Assembly: GCF_964204645.1 (NCBI RefSeq)
Contig: NC_134025.1
Location: 6,763,001-6,827,000 of the forward strand
From: Tubulanus polymorphus
Taxonomy: Eukaryota; Nemertea; Palaeonemertea; Tubulaniformes; Tubulanidae
Length of the DNA: 64,000 nt
Direction of reading: 5' to 3'
In this document: piece after piece, positions 1 through 12,219 of the stretch
Layout of the letters: each line of letters opens with the position of its first letter
Position numbering within the stretch: position 1 is the stretch's first letter
Made by a program: the position numbers and the translations under genes
The notes under the pieces: generated by a model
Told to the model about the DNA's origin: nothing
Databases searched by the model: none
What the model saw: the letters and a program-made list of their open reading frames with translations, nothing else

Positions 1-95
1 AAGGTACAGGCTTATAACCATTGATACTTTTTCAAGTATATGACATGGTGGTCTGGTTTTATTGACTCAACTGTATTTTTGAATGTTAATTTCAG
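1..95 (+). other. Intron of the EML gene
   Basis: This is the 3' part of an intron. It ends in a T-rich tract and the acceptor TTTCAG just before the first exon in the window. No coding potential on the gene strand. Confidence 0.7.
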
Positions 96-1929
<1,834 letters not shown>

Positions 1930-2640
1930 ATGCCTGCCATTTGAAAACACTGCCAATAATAACACGCTCAAAGGCAGCGAAGATCATATTTTACTAAAAG
2001 AGTATTGAAGCATAGAAACATCGGCTACTCCTGACGAAGATAACAATCATAGAAAATATTCATCGAAACTAGCTGTAGTTTGAATTACGATATATAAGCC
2101 TGCACATCGAAGATAGCTTGTAGTCTTTAGAGTAGAGCACATTGAATTATCTATTAAAGAAGTTGAGAGGTCTACATTATATGATGTAGTAGATAGCAAA
2201 TCCTTATCTACGTATAACAGTATGCGAGATTCAGAAATCCTGCGAAGTATTGAATATAAGTGTACTTAAAATCAATCTGTGGGTGCTGGACACTCATACA
2301 TTTGTGGTATATAGGCCTCAATATTGTCTAAATGTTGTTGAATAGATGCTTTGTTATTATTTATTTATTCTCTATTAACATATCATGTTTAATACTATTA
2401 AATTCGGATTATGGATATGAAATTGTTATATCCCGTGGTTCTAGATTTCCATCCATTTATCTTGAAAGAACATTCCATGTTGTATGAAAATAGCCGTCCC
2501 TTACATGTGTTCGTTTAGTAACAGCTCTTCATTTTGAACATCCTCCCTAGCGCATGTGGATTATAATGATTTATAGGACTATATATTTTGTACGGTTTTT
2601 ATCGGTATATATCAGCGAATAAAGATTTATTACGTAATAA
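1930..2640 (+). other. EML: 3' untranslated region of the EML gene
   Basis: About 0.7 kb of AT-rich, stop-rich sequence between the EML stop codon and the AATAAA at 2618-2623. No ORF or repeat stands out. I infer that the transcript ends shortly after the signal. Confidence 0.65.
2618..2623 (+). terminator. Polyadenylation signal AATAAA of the EML gene
   Basis: An exact AATAAA about 690 bases after the stop codon, just ahead of the transition to the inverted-repeat element. It is the best candidate for the mRNA 3' end. Confidence 0.6.
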
Positions 2641-2784
2641 TTTCACCTGTAATCATTCTTCTTACTTTATTGACTTTGATGGAAAAATTGTTCGCCGAGT
2701 AATGTCACAAATGTGGTAGAAATCTGGGGTGGGTTCTTCCAACTTTACCCCAGGGGCTAAACCGCATCAGCAATTTTGTTATTA

Positions 2785-2950
2785 GTCATCCCCCAGATAT
2801 ACCGCCCACATCGGTGCAGAACAACTTTGGCGGTATAGAGAGTATTGCAATACATAGGTGTTTTACTATGTATTTGAATAGAGATGTACATTGAGAAAAC
2901 CTGGCGGGGTGGCGGTAAATGGGAGGGCGGTATATCGGGGGGGTTCACTG
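2785..2950. mobile_element. Short non-autonomous DNA transposon (MITE), pogo/Tigger-like ends
   Basis: A 166-base segment bounded by TA dinucleotides (2783-2784 and 2951-2952). It carries a perfect 12-base inverted repeat, GATATACCGCCC at 2796-2807 and its complement at 2925-2936. Read inward from the right the end is CAGTGAACCC, then a C run, then the repeat arm, which resembles Tc1/mariner pogo or Tigger termini. The left terminus is degraded. Internal copies of GGCGGTA (near 2831 and 2911) add to the hairpin character. No transposase is present. The family call comes from pattern recall only. Confidence 0.5.
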
Positions 2951-2952
2951 TA

Positions 2953-3399
2953 TACCTGTGGCATGATGAAAGCGTAGGTGCATGGGAATTTATAGGAAGT
3001 CTTAATTGTTAAAACTAACAGATTTATTTTCTATGATAAAAATTATATATACATGTAATCGAAATTTAGAATAAATATATTGTTTATTAAATACTAGTAT
3101 ATCAACAAAAAATACTATTTTATATTACTATTAAACTTACAAATTTAGATGAGAATCTTTGGTCTCATGGAGAATAACATTCTTAATTCATTACAAGTTC
3201 GATGAAAAATAATCACACGTTGTTCGAGAGCATTAACATAATACATTTATAGATTGTCAGAAAATTGTTTTTCCGTGCAAACACGTAGTATCGGAATTAC
3301 ACAATGCCTAGATTGACCTGTTCTGACTGTATTTTAACGCTGAACACCCCTTGGTATTCAGGATAAGGCACATTTTAAATGTTTTTACAAAGGTCTCTC
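2953..3399 (-). other. 3' flank and 3' UTR of the RIIa-domain gene
   Basis: AT-rich sequence downstream (minus strand) of the stop at 3400. Minus-strand AATAAA signals occur at 3083-3088 and 3023-3028, which would give a 3' UTR of about 320-380 bases. Nothing else is seen. Confidence 0.55.
3083..3088 (-). terminator. Polyadenylation signal of the RIIa-domain gene
   Basis: TTTATT on the plus strand is AATAAA on the minus strand, about 310 bases past the stop codon. A second copy lies at 3023-3028. Which one is used is unknown. Confidence 0.5.
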
Positions 3400-3951
3400 T
3401 CATTTCGTTTCCCCGGCACTCTCGACGACAGCTTCGAATTGTTTTTCGGTTTTTAATCGGTCGACTTCGTCAATCATGAACTGTATTGGATCTTGCGGTC
3501 TTTGGCTGACGAGGCTCGCTGTCATAACCTACAAAACCCAAGAAGAAATAGACTTCTTTTTTAGTCTACTTAACTTACAACAAAGCAAATTTCTGGATAA
3601 ACGTTGCTAAGGAAAGGCTTCCCTAGCAACAAAGCTGCTGCCCACCTGAAATAGCTGTAAAATATTATGCGCTTCCAGATATGTGATGGCTTTTTTATAT
3701 GGATCTTCGACTGGGTCAACGTAATAATTTTCTTCGACAGGTTCTTCAACTTTTTCCTTCATCGCATCTGGTGTAACAGGCGTTATTGGTGGTTTTTGAT
3801 CGTCTTCTTCCGGCACCTGCTGCTGTTCAACTTCATCATCGTCATGTTTTTGATGCGATCTACCTTCAGGTTCTGTTTCATCATCTTCTTTAAGATTGGC
3901 TAATTCTGGTTCTACTTGCTGATCGTTTTGCATTTGGATTTCGCTTTCCAT
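3400..3951 (-). CDS. TEX55-like protein with RIIa/DPY-30-type dimerisation-docking domain
   Basis: Two exons, 3951-3646 and 3528-3400, joined across a 117-base GT-AG intron in phase 0, give a complete 144-residue protein from ATG 3951 to TGA 3400. Residues 1-80 are acidic, rich in Glu, Gln and Pro, and probably disordered. Residues 80-130 form the recognisable part. DPVEDPYKKA and YLEAHNILQLFQ come from exon 1; RPQDPIQFMIDEV comes from exon 2. That is the helix-turn-helix pattern of the PKA RII-alpha docking fold, closest in my reading to the C-terminus of vertebrate TEX55. EFCAB10-like and DPY-30-like proteins are alternatives. Family members dock to amphipathic anchoring helices and are often found in testis, sperm or cilia. 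A role here is inference. The gene is head to head with Rel. The ORF runs past the exon 1 donor to a stop at 3607, so unspliced RNA would lose the second half of the fold. Confidence 0.8.
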
Positions 3952-4256
3952 ATTAGATTTTTTTGGCTTTATTGGTTAGTAAAAAACTTTTGTTTACATT
4001 CATTCATACGTAGCTGCCACAGCAGGAATGACAAATACTCAATGTTTGGTGGTGGGCCAGCGTTGGAGATCCGGAGTAGAACAAACATAACAACCATCAT
4101 TCAAATATTTCTATTATTGCTCAAGGAGAAGACGTGTCCATGCCGGACTACTTTGATTAAGAAAGGACCGGCTAGTCTTTGCCTTTTTGCATGGTCAGCT
4201 GACGTCCCAAAACAAGCAACGCGTATCTCCAAACTATGTGTACCGCCATAGCCCGA

Positions 4257-4263
4257 TGAGTCA
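4257..4263. promoter_or_regulatory. AP-1 consensus site TGAGTCA
   Basis: An exact TGAGTCA, about 125 bases before the inferred first Rel splice donor. It is a single short match, so function is inference from position. Confidence 0.35.
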
Positions 4264-4285
4264 CGCCAGTGCGCGCTTCCTAGTT

Positions 4286-4295
4286 GGGAAAACCC
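4286..4295. promoter_or_regulatory. kappaB/Dorsal-type motif GGGAAAACCC
   Basis: Matches the Dorsal-type consensus GGG-W(4)-CCM exactly. It fits the vertebrate GGGRNWYYCC less well, because position 7 is A. It lies just upstream of the Rel untranslated exon. Confidence 0.4.
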
Positions 4296-4337
4296 ATAGT
4301 TATTTTAGGAATCGCAGCTCCTCTCGACTCGATTAGT

Positions 4338-4347
4338 GGGAAAACCA
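4338..4347. promoter_or_regulatory. Second kappaB/Dorsal-type motif GGGAAAACCA
   Basis: Also fits GGG-W(4)-CCM, in the same orientation as the first and 52 bases from it, close to five helical turns. It may sit inside the Rel 5' UTR exon. Confidence 0.4.
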
Positions 4348-4388
4348 CAATCCGTTTTGGCACCGACAACATCGAACATAATTCATAT

Positions 4389-5690
4389 GTGAGTAACATG
4401 TTTTAAACTTGAATAGCCTGTATTTTTCTTCATCACTTGTAAGTTGTTTTAACTGGTTTTGGGGCTGGTGGGGCGGGGTTCGGTTGATCCTGATTAACCA
4501 ACTAAACTCCTAAAAAGTAAGCTAAAAGTCAAGATAGTATCATTCTTGGCTAGCCTTAAGGCGTCCCTAACTGTCATCGATAATGGAATTGACATCTGAA
4601 TATTCTAGTGTACCTCATAGTTCTAATGGATTTCGATTAGTCTGATAACTTGATCCCCTCTGAGTAAGGAGTAAAGTATCGAAGTTCCCCACGTCACAAA
4701 GAGGCGTGTAGTGCACAGTCTCCGATAATCATATGTTAGTTTTTTTGCAGTGCAGCCTGGCCACTAACCTGTAATATTCTATAAATCCTGTGGCAAGTTT
4801 AGCAGGGCCTCACATCATCCATTCACCATATTTTTTTACGCCTTATGGCCACTTAATAAAATTGACCTTATCATTGAAGGCAATGAAGCTAATCATAATT
4901 GGATGGCCTATACCAACTTATCTGAATAGACCTTTATTTTATTCTATTGATAGAATTATTTGAGCATTAAATCTCTTAGAATGCATCCGATCCTGCATCT
5001 AAATTTTACTGTGGTAATAGCTGGCTACTAGGCTGACATTGTGACGAATGTACAGTCATGTTTTTCCTTTTTTGATTCAGTAGTTTTTGAACTGTAGTAG
5101 TTTTCATGATGTTTATATAGACTGGAGTTTTGTAGTCTATTAATGTCGGGAAATTCATGACTTAATATCTTGTCGCGAATGACCCAGATTTATTAAACAC
5201 GGTAACATGAATGACTCATTTTTGTGCTGGATAGTTGAACATTTTAGAAAATGATAAGAAAAAAGTGTCTTATTTATAATAATGGATAGGCTTATCGATG
5301 ATTTGATAGGGGATTGTAGGGCCGTAGCTGAATGTAGTTGATATCATTAGAATACACCTACATTCTCAGATATGTACTAAATAATCAATACTTTGTATAT
5401 CAAAACATGTTTGCTGTGTAATTGTGCTTCCTCCTACGCTATAGGTTTATGAATGTTTGTAAGTCTGATCTGGTTTTTTGCCTCATGAAGAACTTGAATG
5501 TAATTCACAGGTCATTTTTCCTATGGTGCGGAGTGTAATTGGACTATTTGATTTTTCTGTGAGACAAAAAGTTCCCATACAAAGTGTGTATGTTTAAAAT
5601 AGTAAGTAGACGATATGTATTTTGTGAAATCACTGGTAGCCCCAGTACGTTTATAGGAGCCTCCTTTGACTTCTCTCTCATTTCTATCAG
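4389..5690 (+). other. Intron 1 of Rel
   Basis: About 1.3 kb between the donor GTGAGT at 4389 and the acceptor TTTCTATCAG at 5681-5690. Near its 5' end, 4459-4478, there is a G-rich run with three GGGG tracts and one GG. The rest is AT-rich with nothing recognisable. Confidence 0.5.
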
Positions 5691-5692
5691 TT

Positions 5693-8240
5693 ATGGTGCA
5701 CGGTGACATCATGAATCGACATAATAAGATACGCGTTGTTGATAATGGAATGGCTAACCAAGACCCATGGGTTCAAATAATAGAGCAACCAAAAGCTCGA
5801 GGTTTACGATACAGATATGAATGTGAAGGACGCTGTGCCGGAAGTATACCCGGTGAACACAGTACAATTGATAAAAAATCTTTCCCTACTATACAGGTAA
5901 GTACTGAAGAAATGAAATAATTAAACAATCATATTCAAATCATACCCGATTCAAGTTGATTTTTAATCAATATTCTTTCGACATCTATTGCTGGAAAAGA
6001 TATTATTCAGCTAATGAGTTAAAGTACTGGTAGTCATCAAATATCTAGAATAAATTAATGTTCTCTTATTAGGTGCACAATTATTCCGGACCTGCAGTTG
6101 TTGTTGTTTCGTTGGTAACCAAAGATAACCCACCTCGGCCTCATCCGCACAGTCTGGTCGGCAAAGAGTGTAAAAAAGGTGTTTGTACAATGAAGTTTAA
6201 TAATAAAGACATGAGAATTCCGTAAGTTCAGCTGCTAGAGCAGATTTGTAGTTAAATGTAGTAAGAATATTTTTTCAGTCACTCACTGAGATCAAAATCA
6301 CTTTTCAATTTCAGGTTTCCCAATTTAGGGATTCAGTGTGCTAAAAAGAAAGATATCCCTGAGGCTCTGAAATTACGTAAACAGATTCGAGTTGATCCAT
6401 TCAATGGTAGGTCGATGCCCTATATCAGTAGACTAAACTGATTCAAGTTAATCCGAATCTTACGCTGTTTTTTTATCTATTCGTAGCTGGTTTTGATATC
6501 AAAGCCAATCAGGTTGATTTGCAGACGGTTCGTTTATGCTTTCAAGTTTTTCTGCCGAATCAAAATACTGGTCAGTTCAGTAGGATTCTGAACCCTGTCG
6601 TTTCCACAAGTATTTATGACAAAAGTATGTTCATATTTCATGAATGCTTCTTGTGTATGCTCTAAAATACAGCTGTACAGGCATACTTATATGAATTCTT
6701 ATTTTCAGGATCATGTTTTTAGTAATTGATGTTATGTTTTTATATCTTACAGAGGCTGCTGGAGATTTGACGATTTGTCGAGTTGATAAAGTAGCTGGAA
6801 GTGTTCGGGGAAATGATGAGATTTTTATCTTCTGTGAAAAGGTCGCAAAAGGTACAATATTAAAAAGAGGAACTAGCCTAACCTTTGTCCATCGGGAAAT
6901 ATTTAACAAATTCCAGCTGTCATTTTGGATGGGCAGAATGTCAAATTTCATTCTATTTTTTCCAGACGATATCAAGATTAGATTCTTTGAAGATGAATCT
7001 GATTGGGAAGCATTAGGTGTGTTTGCACAAACTGACGTTCATAAATCAGTAAGTCTATCCAGTTAAGGTGTAAACAGTGTTAACAGTCTATAACCAAACT
7101 GACATATCAACCTTGTTGAGTTTTAAGCTAATGAATATCTTTTTGATAGATTCAGCGTTCATTTGAATTTTTTTACAGTTTGCAATAGCCTTTAGAACAC
7201 CTCCATACAAAGATCCGCACATTAAATGTGGTAAGAATGTCTATTTTCAACTGCTCCGTCCCAGTGATCAAGAAACTAGCACTCCAATGAGTTTCACATA
7301 TAAACCAGATGAATGTGGTGAGTATATACATGATCCATGTCATGTGAATTGAAAATGCATTTTAAGACTACCATTTACAAGGGTCAACAAAACGCGTTGT
7401 TCGAATTGTAATACATCTACGGGTACTGGATGAATCCTATTTGTAGATCCTGAATATATATTGGAGAAAAGAAAGAGGAAAAAAGTCTCGATGGAAATGT
7501 TTGGAATGTCAGCAGGTATCATTAGATGTGCCATTTCGCTTTATCGAATTGAATTTATCTCACAGCGTGATTCTTCATATGGCATATTATTTGTTTTTGT
7601 ATAGAAAATCCACCTCCAATACCGAGCTCTAGTGCCATGACTAATTCAACACCGTGTACTGAAGATGTCAAAGAAAGGGTCAAACTTATGGCAACAAGAA
7701 GATCTCAAAATAGTAAGTAACATTTTAGAAACCCTATAATGTATTATACTGGGAAGAATCTAAGAACAGGATCTTATTGATCATGACAGATCTTATTCAA
7801 GCATTCGGTAAATTATTTCAGGATCGGCAGCTGCTGCAGCAGGTACTGCTCAGTCTCCAATTAGTGTCAACTACGATGAATCTACAAAAACCACTACTGT
7901 CGATGTCGTGCCTTCATTACAAAATGAGGATGGAAGCATTTCATTTGATTTCAATTTTGATGGTAGCTATACTGAGCTGCTACAAAGCAACAACATAGGA
8001 GTGAAAGGACCGCCGACTAGTGGAAGTGGTATTGAGTTGGGTACTGATAGTTTTCCTATTGAATCTTCAGACATTAACATTACATCCGGTGATTTGAGTC
8101 GTCTGCTCGGCATTGTAGCGGCTCAGAGCGAGGCAAATGTTCCGGCTGCGCAGGTGGCAGCACAAGAAACCGTAGAAACCACATTAATGGAAGGCGATAA
8201 TGTGATGGACTTCCTCGCATCTGAAGATAATAAAAAATAA
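5693..8240 (+). CDS. Rel: Rel/NF-kappaB transcription factor (class II, no ankyrin repeats)
   Basis: Ten coding exons (5693-5896, 6073-6221, 6315-6406, 6487-6624, 6753-6851, 6966-7048, 7179-7317, 7447-7515, 7605-7712, 7822-8240) sum to 1500 bases, a 499-residue protein. Residues 25-195 are the DNA-binding half of the Rel homology domain, with the recognition loop [17 protein letters not shown] at 39-55 and conserved Cys44. Residues 196-301 are the IPT dimerisation half, with FRTPPY at 260-265 and RPSD at 282-285. A basic KRKRKK signal at 309-314 follows. The tail has an Ala run and acidic-aromatic patches ([16 protein letters not shown]) that suit transactivation. No ankyrin repeats occur, so it is a Rel/Dorsal/RelA type and not p100/p105. 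Such factors are held by IkappaB and act in innate immunity and patterning. ATG 5693 follows the acceptor by two bases and gives a short leader; Met7 is an alternative start. Upstream kappaB-like sites suggest autoregulation. Confidence 0.95.
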
Positions 8241-8513
8241 TACATGTAAAAATTGTACGACCAGATTTATTATTAAAGTGGCTCATTCCATTCTGTATGA
8301 ACTGTTTATTAGGAATTTCATTATGTAGTCAATTGTGTGAAGTATAATGGAATGAAATTGTTCAATATACATTGTAATTTCTAAAGAGTATGAAAACGTT
8401 TATTCTAATCAAGTTGTATACGTTATGTATATTTGTTTTTTAATGTAATCGAGGTCATGTCGTTACTTTTCCTACATAAATTGGTCTGTTCATGTGTCTG
8501 GTTTTATGTAAAT

Positions 8514-8519
8514 AATAAA
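8514..8519 (+). terminator. Proximal polyadenylation signal of Rel
   Basis: AATAAA 274 bases after the Rel stop codon. Confidence 0.5.
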
Positions 8520-9129
8520 TAGATGGCAGAGTTGTTCTCTTCACCTGATATACAGAAATTGTCATTACGAGTACCAGTACCAGCGCTATGCCACTGAATC
8601 TCTTACGCTGGTACGTTAACGTTTGTCTACTGTTTTATCTTTATTATTTGTATGCTGTCTTTTTCAAAAGATTGTGGCTTCTAAAGCATATTTTCTTTGA
8701 AACACTTTTCTAATTTTATTTGTATTTTATTCAAAGTTTAATGTAAAATTTTCATAACTTAATGAGCAATGATTACCGGTGTAATAGTTTCCTGAATATC
8801 TCCTGAAAGATCATGAAAGATATCACCTTCACCTTAACACTGAATGCAGTACCATTTGTGACTAGAACATTGTAATATCATTTCTTTAAGAATTACTACA
8901 AATGTACTTCGAATGGTCAGCAGTGAAAAAAGCTAAGTATGGCCATAAAGAGATCAATGTTTTGGTAGAATGCACTGAACAAATTTAATTGATTTGATAG
9001 ATGAATTGGTGCTTAATTTGGAAGTATTTGGATGAGTCCCAATGTAGAGATTTGTATATAGAGATTTGTATATGGGCTGTATATATTGTACATGTATGTT
9101 ACACGCTTAATAAGAATATATACTTTTAG

Positions 9130-9135
9130 AATAAA
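9130..9135 (+). terminator. Distal polyadenylation signal of Rel
   Basis: AATAAA about 890 bases after the stop codon. It is followed within 30 bases by a GT- and T-rich stretch that could serve as the downstream element. Confidence 0.45.
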
Positions 9136-10880
9136 AGAACAATGAATAATGTGTGATTAGTTCTGTTTTGTTTTATCTTTGACTTCTGTAAGTTTTTACT
9201 GGAGGAACACATTTGAATCATTCATGGAATACTTGATAGGATGAAATTACTTCTTGTAGGAATTCACAAGTTAACATTTCATCAATGGTCTACAATTTAG
9301 GAATCTGGTACTCTCAAAATATTATTCAAAAGTTCCAGGAGTGGCTTATGGTCCGCAGTTGACTGTTATCCTTTGATCCTGTTTAAAATTGCTATTTACA
9401 TCGTATGTATAGTACATACAGACCAGAATTATCTAGATAACCAGTTGCGCTTTGAAAAAGTTTGATCATACACTTTATTCTGTATCATCGTCACACGCTA
9501 GGCTGAATTCGATAGTATTCGTAAGCGTAGACATTCTGAAAGATTCTTATCATCCAGACAATAGCGACAAATCAGATGCATTCAGTTGATGAAAGATGTT
9601 TTCCCACTACCCTTTAAGAACTGAAAAACATCAATTTACTAATGGATATCTGAAGAGCGTTTTACCTTGATGGAAAATATATTGCAGATGATATTTCATT
9701 TAATAATAACGTATCTAATAATACTGATCTCATTATGTTGATTTTTGTCTAGGGCCGGAAATCAAGAAGTGTTCTTTGTCAGTACAAATAATGACGCAAG
9801 TATCCCCTAATTATAAATAATCTCAATCCACCTCCTGCCTGTGCTATCTTTCAAAATGATTTGCTGGTGACATTTTAAGTGTTTCATCATCTTTTGACAT
9901 GAGGGGAAAGTAACCGAGATGTGGAATGAACAGACTGTCTATGTAATTTTTCCTAAATCCTCGTGGTTCCAAGCTCAGCAATTGACAGAGCAGTTTTTGC
10001 AGTAATGGATAAAAAATACATTTATATTCGAATGAAACAATCAATGACAAATAGATTTTAGAATTGCATATATTTATTTCATTTATAATAATAATATATT
10101 ACATATATCTATCTTATAATACATTGTACATGTGGAAAAAATGCTAGAATTTGGTTTTTGTAACAAAATTCTGAAATCTAATAAATACTTTAATTTTCAT
10201 ATAACTTATATTTGAAATCATAAGGGATCCAATAAGACAAAATGCATGGCTTTACGGGTGTCAGTCACATTACTAACACAGACAAGGACTGTCCGTCCAA
10301 GTGACAGAAAATTCTCTGTTTTTTTACTAGCATCCAAGGAAAGTAAAATTTGTTCATTCACAAAAAATGCAGTTGAAGACAACTGGAATACAAAAGAGGA
10401 ATTTCAGTAACTTCTAAATCTTCAGTTAGTACAGTTGTTTATCACTGAAGCTTTTGAGAGTTGGGTGAATATCACAATATCTTTACAACAGAAGTCAGCA
10501 TGAACCAAACAGAAGGCTAGTAAAAGGAGAGTTTCTAGAAACAGCAAAAATGATTTGCAGCCAACATGTTTATGCTAAGAGAGTCAATTATCGTAATCCC
10601 CACGTTCATTGTTTAAAAAAATGTTTTCAAAGTATCCATTGAACATTGATGACATTTTAGTTTGTCATTCGTACTAACACTGATCACCCGGAGGCAATGG
10701 TTGCGATAATGAGTGAGGCTGTGACTCACAACTAACGAAAACCCCCTTCCTCAGCGCTACATATTTGAGCTCTCTACTGACGCTTTGTTATACAGTAGTA
10801 ACTACTAGCACATCAACAATCTTATGATAAAGCTAAGCGTAATAAATAATTATACATCAATAAATACATTTAAGATATAA

Positions 10881-10932
10881 TATCATTAATAATCATAATA
10901 ATAGGTAATAATAATACAATAATAATAATAAT
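10881..10932. repeat. Imperfect (AAT)n simple repeat
   Basis: A run of ATA, AAT and TAA triplets with a few interruptions. Confidence 0.7.
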
Positions 10933-11659
10933 TCTACAAGGTGGGATAGCATTAACATATCAACTGTTTTATCTCCCCGTACTCTTTTTGTTCATTGTAG
11001 AAAAATATACAAATTTACAAATTTTGATCATAGTTATTCAATAACAAATGTGGAATGAGAATTTGTGTCATAATCTATTTCATTTGGGTAAAAATTGTTA
11101 GTACTTGAGTAAAGTAGAAGGCATGGTTTTTTCAAGGCTGATCAGGACGATGTGCAAGGCTAAATTATCATAACTAATTAAAAACGTTAATTCATCACCA
11201 TCTACTGAATCTTACTATTATGCTCAACTTGATGAATAATTTAAAACATTTTACAAATGATTAATGATCAGGATAATTAACTAATACTTAAAGCATTTGG
11301 CTTCAACTTGGAAGACGGAATAATTGAAAACAGCAATAATCTCACAGTTTGCAGTATATCATCTCTACAAGAACTAATGAGTATTATTGTCATGATTTTC
11401 TATTTCTGGTCTGATTTTCAAAAATCGAATGCCAATATACTGAACTTAACTGAAAAATGCCAGATATTTTTCTCTCTAAAGATACGTAATAGTACGCTTT
11501 GAAAATTAGAAATGAAAATAGTTTGAATTTTTTTGTTAAAAGTTCGCCGGCGATGGGTTGCTGCGCAGACCAATGATAATGAATAGTATTTCTCATTATC
11601 AGCGTTCTCCCAGAAACCGATGGGCAAATTACCCCGTGCCATAGCGGGAGAATGGTTCG

Positions 11660-11673
11660 GTTACTATGGTAAC
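11660..11673. promoter_or_regulatory. RFX/X-box-like motif GTTACTATGGTAAC
   Basis: A near-palindromic 14-mer that differs at one base from the RFX X-box pattern GTTRCCATGGYAAC. It lies in a GC-richer block with no obvious promoter or gene. Related half-matches occur near 20297 and 23292. Confidence 0.3.
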
Positions 11674-12056
11674 TGGCATTCATCCACACAGACTCTTGCT
11701 CAGCCTGTACAAGAACAACCACATGTGTATATAATATAATTGCACTAGACTGTGCATAATATACTGGCATACAAAGGCAAGGTGTCTGCAAAAATGAGGA
11801 AAACTTTTCCATGCAAAGTCAACGAATTTCGAAAATCAAATCAAACAACAATAATAACACGTTGCATAGAGGGTAATTCACCCAATCAAACAAATTAAAA
11901 CCAAGCCAATTTCTATAATTTCTAGTACCTGCACATTTTGTTGTTGTTCGAAAACGCTCACAATAAACTTCTCAACAATATTTTGTTCCCATATTCTCTA
12001 AGAGGTTACACGTAGATAACTCAATAATGAGTTATCGTTCATTAACATAAAATCTG

Positions 12057-12219
<163 letters not shown>

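Larger units (their letters stand above)
3952..4388. promoter_or_regulatory. Bidirectional promoter between the RIIa-domain gene and Rel, with Rel 5' UTR exon
   Basis: The interval separates the ATG of the minus-strand gene from a likely Rel untranslated exon that ends at 4388, directly before the donor GTGAGT. It is more GC- and CpG-rich than its surroundings. It holds a CRE-like TGACGTCC at 4200-4207, an AP-1 consensus at 4257-4263, a YY1-like CCGCCAT near 4243 and two kappaB-like motifs at 4286 and 4338. No TATA box is obvious. Transcription start sites are not visible. Confidence 0.55.
8241..9140 (+). other. Rel: 3' untranslated region of Rel
   Basis: AT-rich non-coding sequence with a first AATAAA at 8514-8519 and a second at 9130-9135, so short and long 3' ends are both possible. 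No ORF of note. Confidence 0.6.
9141..12056. other. Intergenic or long 3' UTR sequence, no recognised gene
   Basis: No coding region is supported. Contents seen: minus-strand AATAAA near 10067-10072 (possible far 3' end of a minus-strand transcript), an AAT-rich simple repeat at 10881-10932, and a more GC-rich block at 11540-11700 holding an RFX-type motif. ORFs at 11390-11812 (minus) lack any family signature. Confidence 0.4.

Noticed and set aside
3667-3903. 78-residue hydrophobic plus-strand ORF
   Set aside because: Reverse reading of the acidic first exon of the RIIa-domain gene.
6631-6975. 114-residue minus-strand ORF across Rel exons
   Set aside because: Antisense shadow of Rel exons 6-7 and their introns; it crosses splice sites and resembles no protein.
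11390-11812. 140-residue minus-strand ORF, the longest in its region
   Set aside because: No domain, no start context, mixed hydrophobic composition; length is within chance for this AT-rich DNA. Kept only as a note.
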